Source: Trileptium ribeirensis (taxonomy: Eukaryota; Nematoda; Enoplea; Enoplida; Thoracostomopsidae). From it: 64,000 nucleotides of DNA. The notes beneath the pieces are model-generated. The model was not told where the DNA came from. It saw only the letters and a list, made by a program, of their open reading frames with translations, and searched no databases. The stretch is from the NCBI GenBank assembly GCA_030248225.1, contig JASANE010001803.1:1-64000 (forward strand). Direction: 5' to 3'. The position numbers and the translations under genes are program-made. Positions 22,601-34,400 of this stretch are shown here, piece after piece; the stretch's first letter is position 1, and every line of letters begins with the position of its first letter.

Positions 22601-25185
22601 TCAAACCCACCGGTGGCCTCCATTAAGAAGTAAAATCGTTTTGTCAGATTTTTAAATTTTCTGTTTTTGGAGCATTTTTAAACGTCGTAGCTCAAAATCG
22701 ACTGCGTTGATAAAAAATTTATGTTAACCAAGTTGCAGCTCGCCATAATCAAATTCTGTTGTTAGATGCTTCCATAATTCCAACAAAGGCTTCAAGAGAT
22801 TCCTAATAGCCAGAATGACAAGAAGTGAATCGGCTTCAGTTTTGTTGCATTTTTTGCTTTTAAAAAATGACAATTGAGCCTAACTTTAGTCAATATGAAA
22901 AATTGAACATCAACACGAGTCTAAAAATGTAAAAATCCGTGCTCCGATTTTGAGACTATAGATTTTTGTGCAGTTATCAGTTGTAGTAAAAACTACGCTT
23001 GCTTCGATTTTTTGCGGCAAATGAAGGCAAATTTTTGAACGTTTTTAACCATCCATCTTCACGTTTTACCAAATTGCTATTTTATATCGTGTGATTAAAT
23101 TGTTTTTAGTTTCCAATGTATTATATTGCGTATCTATCCTACACTGATTGATATGGACAGGTAATAATTGTTCAAACCACAGTATGAAAACGATATTACT
23201 GTTCAAAAATATTTTTCTGATTTAGCAATTTTATGGTGTTTGTATACGCCATTAATGATAGAAGCAAACCGGATCTGGTAGATAAAATTCACAACTCCGA
23301 ACTGGCATCCAATATTTTTTAAATTATTGACAACAGAATATAATTTAAGAGCTTAAATGTCATCTATACATCCGAATGTATCGTTTCCCAACTGTCATAA
23401 AATCAACCAATCCCATTCACTAACTTCAAATTATCAGGCCGTGGTTATTGACGGTATCCTCACGCATAAGTCAAATTGGCAAAGTTTTTTTGAACGACCT
23501 GCGTTGCACTTGTGATTAAGCCACCCTGGATGGAGTGATGGAGTGCAAGCAAAATGCTGCCGTTTTTTTCAAATTTCTTTACTAGATATTTTATCCTTAA
23601 AATACAGGAAATGGTAAAAATGACCAAGGACTAACTTGATCAAAAAGCACCGGTAGGTCATATTCTACCATTTTTCTTTTATTTGCATGATCTTATTTTT
23701 GTAAGGCTTTTATTTCCGAACATGAATAACAGTGTTTGATTTAGTATGTCTTCGAACTTTTCGCGCCATTTAATAACAACTGATCCCATTTTCGAACAAT
23801 TAATTTCTATTTTCGAACAATTAATATTTTCGTATTAGACAAAAATAATGATCTAAAATTTGTCATAAAAGTAAAAATAATAAAGCTACGTCAGTTGAAA
23901 TCATGGAAGTATAGTAGTGTGGCTAAATTTTAAGACATTACAGCAAATAACCCTTATTTCATGCATTTATATAAAACTTCTGTAGCAACAATAATTGATA
24001 CAACTTTTATTAAACGAGTAAAATTCCAGGAAAAGCAACAAAATTAAATAATTATCACGCAGGCGGCATTAAATCTACAATTATAGCTCTAAACAAACAT
24101 CGGTAGAACCAAAAAATAAAAAAATTCTTATAAATTCTTTATAAAATCTATTATTATAGTTCTAAACAAACATCGGTAGAACCAAAAAATACAAGTCTGA
24201 TAAAAAATTCTTTATTATAGCGAAAAATATAGAAACGAAAAATTACTACTAAGGGCTGGTTGCTTCTGTATAAAATTCAGTCTTCAAATGAGTCAACTGC
24301 AACTGCCGCACTTAATAAAAATGTTATATCCTCAACTACGAACAACCAATAATTGCTTTTTAGTGTTGTATTAAATTGTTCCCACGCAATGCATAATGTA
24401 AACGTTTTGCAGAAACCAGTTGCAATATTTGCAGAAGGATTCAAGTTTAAGACCTTTATATTATTGGTAAAATTTAAAACGGTGTCAATGTATATATATA
24501 TATGATATAAAGGTATTTATCAATCTAGTTTACATATTGTACTGATAACAGTGGGAATATTCGTATAATATAGACGCGGACTATGTTTTTGAAATATCTA
24601 ACCTTTTGCCTCCGGAATTGTTTGCATTTCAGGTGCTGATGAACTATTATAGGTCACACGACGTATTGAAGCCGGAATTCTGAGGTCAGAGCCACTTTCA
24701 GTTGCTATTGACCTGTTACTTCGATAATTAAGGCTCCTCATAGATCGAGAAAAGCATAACAAGTAACAAATCTGCAGACCAAAACGAGTTTAGTACAACC
24801 AAGTTGGCTTGATAAATTTTAGCAGAAGAGCAAGACTATACTGATCATGTACTTTGAGTTATATGATACTGTGCTCGTTTTTCGGCTTACTCCCACCTTT
24901 AAACATTTCAGTAGGGTATCCTACAAGGGCCTTATAATATCGGCAACCCAACCCTAAAATTCGGGTTCTTTTCAGTTAATCCACCACTCTTTTTCGAGTC
25001 AGTTCTGCCAGTTGCTCTAGAAAATACCGACTTTGGTCGCTTTTATGCCAACTTTTTCGGGTTCCCAATAGCCCTCTCGATACCCAAAATTTTAAAAATT
25101 TTTCTCGATATATGTATAATTTTATATATCATCCTGTTGAACGTAATGGTGATAAAATCAGTTGAATGGATCCATGTGTTAACTA
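19601..25185. other. Long AT-rich stretch, no gene seen
   Basis: It contains an AT microsatellite at 19800-19860 (TATTTATTTA words), a TATATA run near 24490, and a local direct duplication (CTAAACAAACATCGGTAGAACC near 24090 and 24160). A 111-codon frame near 20.1-20.4 kb has proline/serine bias but no domain. I see nothing else I can support. Confidence 0.45.
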
Positions 25186-26280
25186 TTTATGCTTAGGCAA
25201 AGGCTTAGGCTTAGCCTTACGTTTAGGATTTCACTTAAATGGAAAAACACCTTAGCTCGAGCACCGATTCAGCTGATTTTAGGCCATTCGACTCAGCACA
25301 TCCATGCTGTTCGAATGATAATTAAGGCTATACAATTAGCGAGAAAAATTTTTTTCCAAAATTTTAGATTGCAAGCGGAGACCATTAGGATCCCAATTGC
25401 AATAAAATTTAATACAACAGTGGTCGAAATGGATATTTTTCGAACCTAGTTGAGTTGAACCGAACGTGATTAAAATTATTGCTGTATATTCAAAATTGAC
25501 CAGGTTTGGGCTGAGAAAGGTTAATTGAATCGACACAAGGTTTCTTGAGGGTAGCAGCTATCTGGTCGCCAACAATAAATGAGAATTAAAGCATGAGCAG
25601 CAATCACCAGTGGTTTCGATTTTTGCTCAAAGCTGATTGGTTAATATCGATCTGATAACTGTGTATTACCGAAGAAATCTGGCAGGAAAGGAGTAGTGGA
25701 TAGCCATAAACAGTGTGGTGGGTATCGCCCTAAATCCTTGTATAGGTAAGTTGAAGAACGACTACATCATTGGATAGCAAAAAGTACATGAGCGAGTACG
25801 ACCGAATGTCGGACTATTCTACAAATTTTTCTTAACGCACTCTTGGTGCAACGCTTGGAAAAAATTATTGGCTGTTGTCTGACAGTTGTAGGCAAAGGGC
25901 AAAGGTTTTGCTTAAACGCATGTGCCGTAACACACTAAAACTCACCTCGAAACTATTTTGTAGATTATAATTTTGCAATTTCTGCCTTGGAAACATGTCT
26001 AAAGAATGAAATTCCCAAGTGATTGCTTGATTATCGTAAGTTTGGTATTATTGTCGAAAAGACAAGCTTCGACGTAGAAGTGGGGACATAGCTTTTCCAG
26101 TGAATACATTCATTCCATAGTAAATGAAACAGCATTATATAGTTGTTAATTTTATAGTATATATACACTAGAGGTGAGAAGTTAGGTCCGAAGTCCGAAG
26201 GCGAAACAGGCCCGGCACGGCCGATGAGCTGGACAGGGCTTCGGGCCTGGAATTAAAGCTTCGGGCCGGGCCGCCATTTG
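25186..26280. other. Small TTAGGC-like patch and a GGCCCGG-rich repeat; no gene
   Basis: Positions 25192-25222 contain AGGCTTAGGCTTAGCC words like the telomere repeat. Positions 26190-26280 contain CTTCGGGCC and GGCCCGGC blocks, a short interspersed G/C-rich repeat. No convincing coding sequence. Confidence 0.4.
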
Positions 26281-26289
26281 CGAAAAAGC

Positions 26290-29250
26290 CCGAAGCGTAA
26301 TGTTGACACGATAATAGCGAAAACAGTCACACTGGTTAGTTACATGTGCAGCCAGGATAGACGGAGCAATTGCAAGTGCGACTTGTTGCGCTTAGCGACT
26401 GTTTCGGGGTTACATACTGAGCTTTTTGAATCTCATTTGATGTCCCAGAATAATAATAATGCACTAACGAGGCATTAATGGCAACACAGCACCTATTTTG
26501 CCACACTCAAAACCGTAGAATCTTTATCTATCCCTCCAATTATAAAAACTTATGAAATTTATCAAATACAATAATTACGACTTTTAAAAAGCTTTTTAGC
26601 GTGATCTTTGACGTTTTCGGCTCCAAGTGCATGCACTATCTGATACATTTTTACCGCATTCAGCCCTAAGAAAGCTGGCCAAAGCAAAGCCTAAGAGCAT
26701 AAGCTCTAGACAGGTTATGCCGTCGTCTATATGCCAAGCCTAATGCGTAAGGTATTTATTCGCCTTATACTTAACCTACTTCGACTAAAACTTAGTCGGT
26801 TGCTGCATCGCCGAAACTGGCCGGCTTTTATCTGGGAATGAATGTTTTAAACTGGGAATGAATTTTTTGAGGATATAACGTTACACAAGTATACTTTGCG
26901 TGAGCCCGAAAATCTATAGACCCATTCAAAAAATATCTTTTTGAATTGTTTTTACTGAATGAAAATTCATTCCCAGTCCAGCGTCTCAAAAATATCGAGG
27001 ACATACTCAGTACTCAATAAAGATTTAGAAAAAAAGCGAAGTTACATGTCTCTACGAGAGGATTGCGTGCCTGCTGCGTCTTGCAGGAGTGATAACCTGA
27101 AGAGTTTGGGGGCCCTGAATGAAAAAACAAAAAGTCTCCAGTTCGTGTTGGTTTTATCAGAAATTGGGCACAAAATCACTAGCGCAGCGCAAACATCAAA
27201 GCTAGGTGCGCAACTACATCCAAGGGTGGACGAATAAAAATTGCAATATTGGATCAACCCAATTTTGTGAGCACCACAGACGAGCAAATATAACTTTTGA
27301 CTAAATTTAATAATATTCTCAATTTCAGCTCACTACAGTAGCTCCGTTTCAACATTTATTCAATGTGCTTACTCCTAACAAAGGTTCTCCACAATTAGGC
27401 GTTATTTTAAGAAACATCGTTCGTTAAACTCGCTTCGTTTGAAAAACAAACAAGAATGCACACTGCACAAATGTCTGCATATTATATATACACATGAATC
27501 ATTAACATGGTTGTGTACAGAACGTTTGTCATGTAAATTGTTGTTCTCTGTGAAGATTCTTTAGTGTGGTATCAGTAGCCATGAACTGTGCATGCATAAT
27601 GCCCGAGCTCGAAGCCAAGGTATCCGGTTCGACTAAGGACATGTTCACTATGCGTCCGATCCGAATCCTACGTGTGGTTTATATAGAGTGTGCAAACTGC
27701 ATCCAATCTGATCCAATCTGAAATAGCATGCAAAAATTTTTCGAACAAAATACACACGCATACGGCTGGTATAGAGCTTAGTCGCTTCCGATCCGACTGG
27801 ATGCAATGTGAGCAGAATTCGGATCAGATCAGTATTAATGTGAACACGCGTTTAGCGCCGCGCAGTTTCCTCGACGCTGTGCAAATTGCTCATTAGTGTG
27901 GATACGTGAAATGGTTAATCAAATTCTTGGAAGCTGTTACATAATCCTTTACTTCGTAATTATCACATTTGCCGCCACTGTGCCGTCCATAAAAAGAACA
28001 AGTGTTTTGTCTGAAAGCAGTGTTTTGCGCTCACAGTCAGTCATCTGTTTCAATGATTCCAAAGGTATTTTTGTTTTTAATTATTACTGTTACCGTCGCG
28101 TTGAATAAAATGTATCAAAAATATGCTTAGAAATAATTTAACAAAATGAATCTTCCAGCAAAATTTTCTTTTATTGAGAAACGCAGTGTTCATATAGTTA
28201 TGGCGCGCAGCTATTACAAAATCTGTCTAAATCATGCGCCTTAGCGAAAGTATAGTGTCAAACTTTGATCAAAATGTTTTCACTTTTTAAAGTCGTACGT
28301 AGACTTTCAGTATTTGGTATGACTAGAGCATTTGTTAGTTTAATGCTGCCTTTCTATGTACTGCTAACAGTACTTTTCTATTTTAGTTGTGTATTTTGAT
28401 AAGGAAGATTATTTAAGATCTAGTTTATTTAGATGAATGTATTCATGTTAACGTTCTAATATGTCTGTATTGCGATTGATAGTTTCCGGCGGATTTTTTT
28501 AGACATTGGATGCGAGTGTAGCGCAGCTTAAGATAAATGTTTCTGGGTCTAGGTAAAAACTGCTGTGCCAGGAAAAATAGAGCTAGAACAATTTACAATT
28601 AGATATTAGAATTTAAACTAGAACTTAATTTCAATTTATTAGAACTGTAATTTCAATTTTGGTAATTGTATATTGTTCCATCTATGTTGGTATGTATATA
28701 TTCATTGTACACACCCATGCAAATAAGATGTAATTGCCTGTCTCAAGTTATGGAAAAGAATACGACATTTTTATTAGTTCATAGCTTCAATATAAAATTG
28801 CTTTTATTAAAAAATAACAATAACAGTTCAATACAATAACAGACGGAAACAATAAATGTTCAATATTTAGAATTCGGTAAGAAAATGTTTGCACATTTAT
28901 TTTATGAAACTATTGAAATATTTTGTAGTTCTCTCAGCTTTTAGAATTGAGTGTGTATAATTTGTCCCTCTCATTCGATATTGCATATCTGTTTCTTTCA
29001 TTTTTTTCAGCGTTTCAATCTTTCCATTATTCTGATGTGTTCGTTGAAAGGAATTACAAAAATGTCAAGGTGCTTCAAGTGAAAATATTATTATTAATGA
29101 GTTGTTTTTCGTTCTGAAAGAATAAAATGGTTATCATGCTTTGGTGGCTGTGTTTTACGCAGATGATATATCACATCATTCCTGTTATCTCTGGAGATAG
29201 TGAAATAGTGCGTCATGGAGTATATACTAAGTTAAGTGGGGATTCTAAAA
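26290..29250. other. No gene seen
   Basis: Mixed AT-rich DNA. GCCTAA-like words occur near 26690-26750. Near 27690-27830 there are repeated GATCC(G/A)AATC/CAATCTGATCC words. The 5' long terminal repeat of the retroelement that starts at 29262 should lie at the right end of this stretch, but I could not place its left border. Confidence 0.35.
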
Positions 29251-29261
29251 TACTCCCACAT

Positions 29262-29280
29262 TGGTGAACCCGACGTGATC
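29262..29280 (+). other. Primer-binding-site-like sequence of a gypsy-type retroelement
   Basis: TGGTGAACCCGACGTGATC follows the dinucleotide CA (CTCCCACAT). From memory, TGGTGACCCCGACGTGATC-type sequences lie directly after the 5' LTR in many invertebrate Ty3/gypsy elements. The position upstream of gag and pol fits. The tRNA partner was not checked. Confidence 0.5.
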
Positions 29281-29761
29281 GAAATCACAGCAACAAATAT
29301 TGATCATGACGTAGTAGCGACGCTCGGCGCAACTTTTGACAGCGACGTGATGACAATTGCAATGAACAATTTTCGAGAACGAGAACGACACGCAAGACCT
29401 GTCGAAACAACAGAATGACAACGAATGTCGACGCTTTTGCTGGCGATGCTTTTTTCCATGGGCGTGTCATGGACGCTGGTCGAATTGGCGGTTTTGGTGG
29501 TCCGATTTTTTTTCGCAACCGGAGATGTGGACAATTGGAAACATCGACCAAAGAAAAAGATTAGTCCGGTCGAGCGACGCCGAGAAAACAATATGACACT
29601 AAAATTGACTATTTTTGCATTCAATTGGTTTTAATATTGAAAGGCAGCGGGAAATTACACTTAGGTTTTTGTCAGTGTCACTTGGGCTTAGCGAAAGCAG
29701 GCTCAAAGTTTGCGAATTTTTGCTCAGAAACATAAGGTGCGAAATAAAATACTGAATTTGT

Positions 29762-30262
29762 GTGGTGAGCACATGTCGATGCTTCGACTTTTGTTGTTGT
29801 TTGCGGGAGGTGTCCGAACAAAATCATGGTCCAGTTTCCACGTGTTTAGGAAATTCACCGTCCGTTCTGACGCAGGTTACTGCCGCGACCGACAACATTG
29901 GCCTTAGCATTTTTTCTGGCCAACCAAGCACTTTTTTGGCACACGCTGTTCGTGTTAGCAGTTGCGCTCAAGTAGACCTGGTGCTTGCGAAGCTCAAGGA
30001 AAGCCGAAAAATAGCATCCGCTACGCACAATATTTTTGCTTATCGAATACTAAGTAGTGGGAATGCGTTTCAGACCGACTTCGCGGACGATGATGAACAC
30101 GATGCGCGGCAGCGTCTGCTCAAAATCCGGCATGATTCAAGGGCGCAAAATGTAATTGTAGTAGTGACCAGATGGTACGGCGGCGTCCATTTGGGTTCAG
30201 CGCGTTTTAAGCAAATTACAGCAAACAGCGACGCGTATTATGTAGGATTGCAAATTTATTAG
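29762..30262 (+). CDS. IMPACT/UPF0029-domain coding segment
   Basis: From about 29915 to 30230 the frame encodes a clear IMPACT (UPF0029) domain: a STFLAHA start, KLKESRKIASATHNIFAYRI, a DDDEHDA acidic segment in place of the usual DDGE-type site, and VVVTRWYGGVHLG followed by RFKQI. In animals, IMPACT proteins bind GCN1 and restrain the eIF2-alpha kinase GCN2; the usual protein also has an N-terminal RWD domain, absent here. There is no ATG in frame, so this is either an exon (a possible acceptor is CACGTGTTTAG near 29850) or a captured, decaying fragment. It lies between the primer-binding-site-like sequence and gag, so it may have been carried by the retroelement. Confidence 0.7.
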   Translation: MVSTCRCFDFCCCLREVSEQNHGPVSTCLGNSPSVLTQVTAATDNIGLSIFSGQPSTFLAHAVRVSSCAQVDLVLAKLKESRKIASATHNIFAYRILSSGNAFQTDFADDDEHDARQRLLKIRHDSRAQNVIVVVTRWYGGVHLGSARFKQITANSDAYYVGLQIY

Positions 30263-30594
30263 ATGCAAAAAGACCAGTAGATTACGACAGTCGAGCGGAA
30301 ACAAACAACGTTTGAAACAGTTTCGAAATTTTCAAAACATACAACTTCCACAGCTGACCTTAAACCTAAGTCAAGCCAAAAACAAAGACTGTTGGAAACT
30401 ACCGCTAATAAAACACTTTCCGCTCCGAATAGCATGAGGCCTGCGATAAGTAATTACACATTGAATTCAAGCACAATTGATTCAATGCAGTATCGTCAGC
30501 TACTGATTCATAACGCGAATTCAAAAATTTTCGTTCACCTCGGTCGAGAACTATCAAAACCCAACAATTACTACAACACTCTGTCTTGAAAGTT

Positions 30595-30933
30595 ATGCGT
30601 TTTTATTACTTGATTACGATTATGTTGTTAGCAACTATATCGTTTATTTTAAAAGCATGCGATGCACACACTACATATCCTTCCAACACAATAAAATGTG
30701 CGGTGAAGGTGCTTGCACCAGAAGTAGTAGCCGGTATGTTCCCATACTCACACATTTTTTCAACACACATGTCAACGCATGGTTACTGTAATCCACAGTT
30801 GACGTTACAAGACGCGAGTCATGTATCTTCGTTAAGAAGTTTACTAATAATCGCTGAAATTGAGCCCAATCCAGGCCCTCCAGTGGTCCCAAATTTGGAA
30901 GATATAAATAGGAACACCGTATTAAAGCAATAG
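30595..30933 (+). CDS. Signal-peptide ORF ending in a 2A-like motif
   Basis: The ATG at 30595 starts a 112-codon frame. Residues 1-24 form a signal-peptide-like hydrophobic stretch (MRFYYLITIMLLATISF). Near the end, EIEPNPGP is encoded at 30856-30879. It is preceded by hydrophobic LLIIA and matches the D/E-(V/I)-E-x-N-P-G-P signature of 2A-like translational-skipping sequences. The frame stops at a TAG 18 codons later, just before gag-like sequence. In an intact ancestor the 2A would separate this upstream product from Gag. The function of the upstream part is not recognised. Confidence 0.55.
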   Translation: MRFYYLITIMLLATISFILKACDAHTTYPSNTIKCAVKVLAPEVVAGMFPYSHIFSTHMSTHGYCNPQLTLQDASHVSSLRSLLIIAEIEPNPGPPVVPNLEDINRNTVLKQ

Positions 30934-30949
30934 AGATGATTAATAAGAA

Positions 30950-31950
30950 CGATTTAGACTTTACAATGCCGGAAACTATGCGGCTGATAGTGGAGGCATT
31001 GAACCGCTATCCAACAGCTGTTATCAAAATGGCCATCCAGTTACCACAAAACCCAATACTGTTCCAGATTTAATAGCTAGTCAGATAACAAATGATCATT
31101 TGCCAAAACTACCGGATTTTTACGAAAAAGACACAGAAGTCTGGTTCAGCCAAATTGAGCCACTTTTGGAGGAAAATCTGAAAATATTCAGCGAAATAGT
31201 CTTCTTCGTGCCTTGCCTACAAACGGCTTGAATGATTGTGGAATAAAAACCACTGATAATTATAAGGCCATAAAAGACTGCATTCTAAAATTCTACGGTT
31301 TGAGTCAGGAAAAATTACTCTAAAATCTGTTGGCTGAACAAACCTTAGTAGACCGTAAACCATCTGTTGCCCTCAGGCAGTTAGAGCGTTTTGCTCCAAA
31401 TAACCCCGATCTAGTAAAATTGCTATTTTTGAACATCCTGCCTTAAAACGTTCGAACAGCATTGGCAGTGGTTGAGGACACTGAAATCGAAAAAATTGTC
31501 GATCTAGCAGACCTAATTTTTGAACAGGTTTTGTCCTCAACGTCTGTCGCTGCCGTTAACTCTTCACAATCCGCCAACGCCGATAAGAACGCTGATCAGA
31601 TATATCAATTAACTCGCTGCGTAACGCAGCCGACAGAAAGCATGAAACACCTGCAAAACCGAGACCACGATTCATATCGCCGACCATTTTATAAAAATCG
31701 TGGCTATCGTGACCGTTCGAGTTCACGAAATGGTCACCGGTCTGTTTCGCCTCGCCGTAAGTATCAACCCAATGGCAGTTGTCGTTGGTATCATTTTAAC
31801 TTTGGTGAAAAGGCGAATCGTTGTAACGAGCCATGTTCATGGGCAAATAACTCTGATCGGCCATCGGGAAAACGAAAGTCCCCGCCACCGGGGCGGAGTA
31901 AACGTAATTCATGTAGCCGCAAACCCTGTCGACAATTTTTTAGTCGATAG
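30950..31950 (+). pseudogene. Ty3/gypsy gag relic with zinc-knuckle-like region
   Basis: A capsid-like segment with LPKLPDFYEKD and VWFSQIEPLLEE (about 31098-31170) is typical of invertebrate gypsy Gag. Further Gag-like helices (LVDRKPSVALRQLE near 31350) and an acidic DTEIEKIVDLAD block near 31480 follow. The C-terminal part (31680-31920) is Arg/Ser-rich and holds a degenerate zinc-knuckle, CRWYHFNFGEKANRC. The reading frame is interrupted by several stops and shifts (for example near 31060, 31230, 31320 and 31445). Family role: Gag packages the element RNA. Protease follows in another frame. Confidence 0.65.
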
Positions 31951-33230
31951 CGGTGCATCAAAAAGTTTTTTGCCCCGTAGTTTCGCACTAAAAACGTCGC
32001 AAACGTGTACTCAAAATTTTGCGGCTGCTAATGGCACTCCAGTTTCAACCTTACGGTAATAAAACCATAACGTTTTGTATCATAGATTTGTCTGGTCCTT
32101 TTACTTAGACTTTTATTATTGCTGATGTGACACAACCCATATTGGGTTATGATTTTCTGAACGCGCACAGTTTGATTCTCGATTTTCATTCACATCGACA
32201 GCGGTGCATCAAAAACTTTTTTGCCCCGTAGTTTCGCAATAAAAACTTCGCAAACGTGTACTCAAAATTTTGCAGCTGCTAATGACACTCCAGTTTCCAC
32301 CTACGGTAATAAAACCGTAACATTTTGTATCATAGATTTGTCTGGTCCTTTTACTTGGACTTTTATTATTGCTGATGTGACTCAACCCATATTGGGTTAT
32401 GATTTTCTGAACGCGCACAGTTTCATTCTCGATTTTCATTCACATCGATTGCGGTGCATCAAAAAGTTTTTTGTCCCGTAGTTTCGCACTAAAAACGTCG
32501 CAAACGTGTACTCAAAATTTTGCGGCTGCTAATGGCACTCCAGTTTCAATCTTACGGTAATAAAACCATAACGTTTTGTATCATAGATTTGTCTGGTCCT
32601 TTTACTTGGACTTTTATTATTGCTGATGTGACACAACCCATATTGGGTTATGATTTTCTGAACGCGCACAGTTTGATTCTCGATTTTCATTCACATCGAT
32701 AGCGGTGCATCAAAAAGTTTTTTGCCCCGTAGTTTCGCAATAAAAACTTCGCAAACGTGTACTTAAAATTTTGCGGCTGCTAATGACACTCCAGTTTCAA
32801 CCTACGGTAATAAAACCGTAACATTTTGTATCATAGATTTGTCTGGTCCTTTTACTTGGACTTTTATTATTGCTGATGTGACTCAACCCATATTGGGTTA
32901 TGATTTTCTGAACGCGCACAGTTTGATTCTCGATTTTCATTCACATCGATAGCGGTGCATCAAAAAGTTTTTTGCCCCGTAGTTTCGCAATAAAAACTTC
33001 GCAAACGTGTACTCAAAATTTTGCGGCTGCTAATGGCACTCCAGTTTCAACCTACGGTAATAAAACCATAACGTTTTGTATCATAGATTTGTCTGGTCCT
33101 TTTACCTGGACTTTTATTGTCGCTGATGTGACTCAACCCATATTGGGTTATGATTTTCTGAACGCGCACAGTTTGATTCTTGATTTTCATTCACATCAGT
33201 TGCGCAGAAGAACAGATATTTCTCCGAGAC
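31938..33230 (+). repeat. Retropepsin coding region in five tandem copies
   Basis: The first copy carries the aspartic-protease site FLVDSGASKSF (31938 on). The same ~250-bp block restarts at 31949, 32200, 32450, 32701 and 32951, with alternate spacings of 251 and 250 bases. Copies 1 and 3 share one set of variants (CTTACGG, CCATAACG, ACACAACCC); copies 2 and 4 share another (CCTACGG, CCGTAACA, ACTCAACCC). The fifth is mixed and continues into normal downstream pol. A 501-bp dimer was thus duplicated. Later copies lack the first Asp codon in frame because the joints fall inside the active-site codons. Confidence 0.9.
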
Positions 33231-33319
33231 ATTCACTACACACTTCCAAACCGAACGCTCTACCACAACATTCGCAACAACACAATCCTGTTAATTGTTT
33301 AGCGCAAATCTCTTCGTAG

Positions 33320-34400
33320 CCTAAGCAAGTTCAGCAGTTACTACAATCATATAGCGAACTGTTTGGTAATTTTACTGGCCAAGATAAGGTGAAGCATTCG
33401 GTAGAGCATCATATTGTCACAAAAGGACCGCCAGTTTTTGCACGTCCTCGTAGGCTTTTTGGTGAAAAACTCGAAATAGCCAAAGCCAATGTTTTGCAGC
33501 TCCAAAAACAGGGGATAGTATATCGGGGTGAATCTCCTTTACACATGGTGCCAAAAAGGATCTCAAGAATCCTTGGCGTCCCTGTGGAGATTATCGAGCT
33601 TTAAATCAAATTACTGTTCCTGATCATTACCCAATGCCTAACTTAGTCGATATTACAAATAATCTGGAACATTGCATTATATTTTCAAAGCTTGATTTAG
33701 TTACCGCTTATCATCAAATTTCAATCCCAATTTGTGACCAACTAAAAATGGAAATTACAACGCCTTTTGGACTTTTCATATATCGTCGAATGCCTTTTGG
33801 TTTACGAAATGCAGCACAGACATTCCAACGTCTGGTAGATTCAATTTTACAAGATCTACCTTTCGCAAAAGCGTATATTGACGATATACTAAGTGCCAGT
33901 TCCAACGAAAATGAGCATTTACAACATTTGAAAGCTGTTTTAGACAAACTTAGGGAAAATGGTCTTCGCCTCAAGGCAAGTAAATGTCAATTTTTTCTTA
34001 CAAAAACAACATTTATTGGTCTGCAACTAAGTGACGAAGGTTTTAGGCCAATTTCTGACAAAATTCAGGCAATTTTCGACTTCGACTTCCCAACAACCGT
34101 AAAAGGCCTTCAACGATTTTGAGAATGGCAGGATTTTATCATCGTTTTGTCCCGCTTTTTTCAGTAATTGCCGCTCCTTTAACAGATTTAACACGAAATG
34201 TCAGTGATATATCAAAAACAGCCATCGCGTGGAATACAAAAGCCAGTAACGCATTTAACAATTTAAAAAATGCACTATTAAATAGCATCATATTAGCATT
34301 TCCGGACAAAAACGCTACAATCGAGCTCATAACCGATGCATCAGGGGTTGGGTCCGGAGCTGTTTTATACCAGATTGTTAATGGTCAACGACGGACGTAG
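33320..34400 (+). pseudogene. Ty3/gypsy reverse transcriptase and start of RNase H
   Basis: In order: VEHHIVTKGPPVFARPRRL (33400 on), SPLHMVPK, a shifted WRPCGDYRALN (near 33565), FSKLDLVTAYHQI (33680), MPFGLRNAAQTFQRL (33790) and the catalytic AYIDDIL (near 33872). FYHRFVPLFSVIAAPL follows in the connection (34125). The RNase H start is ELITDASGVGSGAVLYQ (34322). Frameshifts fall near 33555 and 34112. After about 34400 similarity ends; the rest of RNase H, the integrase and the 3' LTR are absent, so the element is truncated. Confidence 0.85.

Noticed and set aside
27040..27290. Overlapping 81- and 92-codon frames
   Set aside because: No domain, no splice support, and overlapping frames on opposite strands.
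32221..32702. Separate protease-like genes in each tandem block
   Set aside because: They are duplicated pieces of one retropepsin region; the joints shift frame and remove the active-site start, so they are not independent genes.
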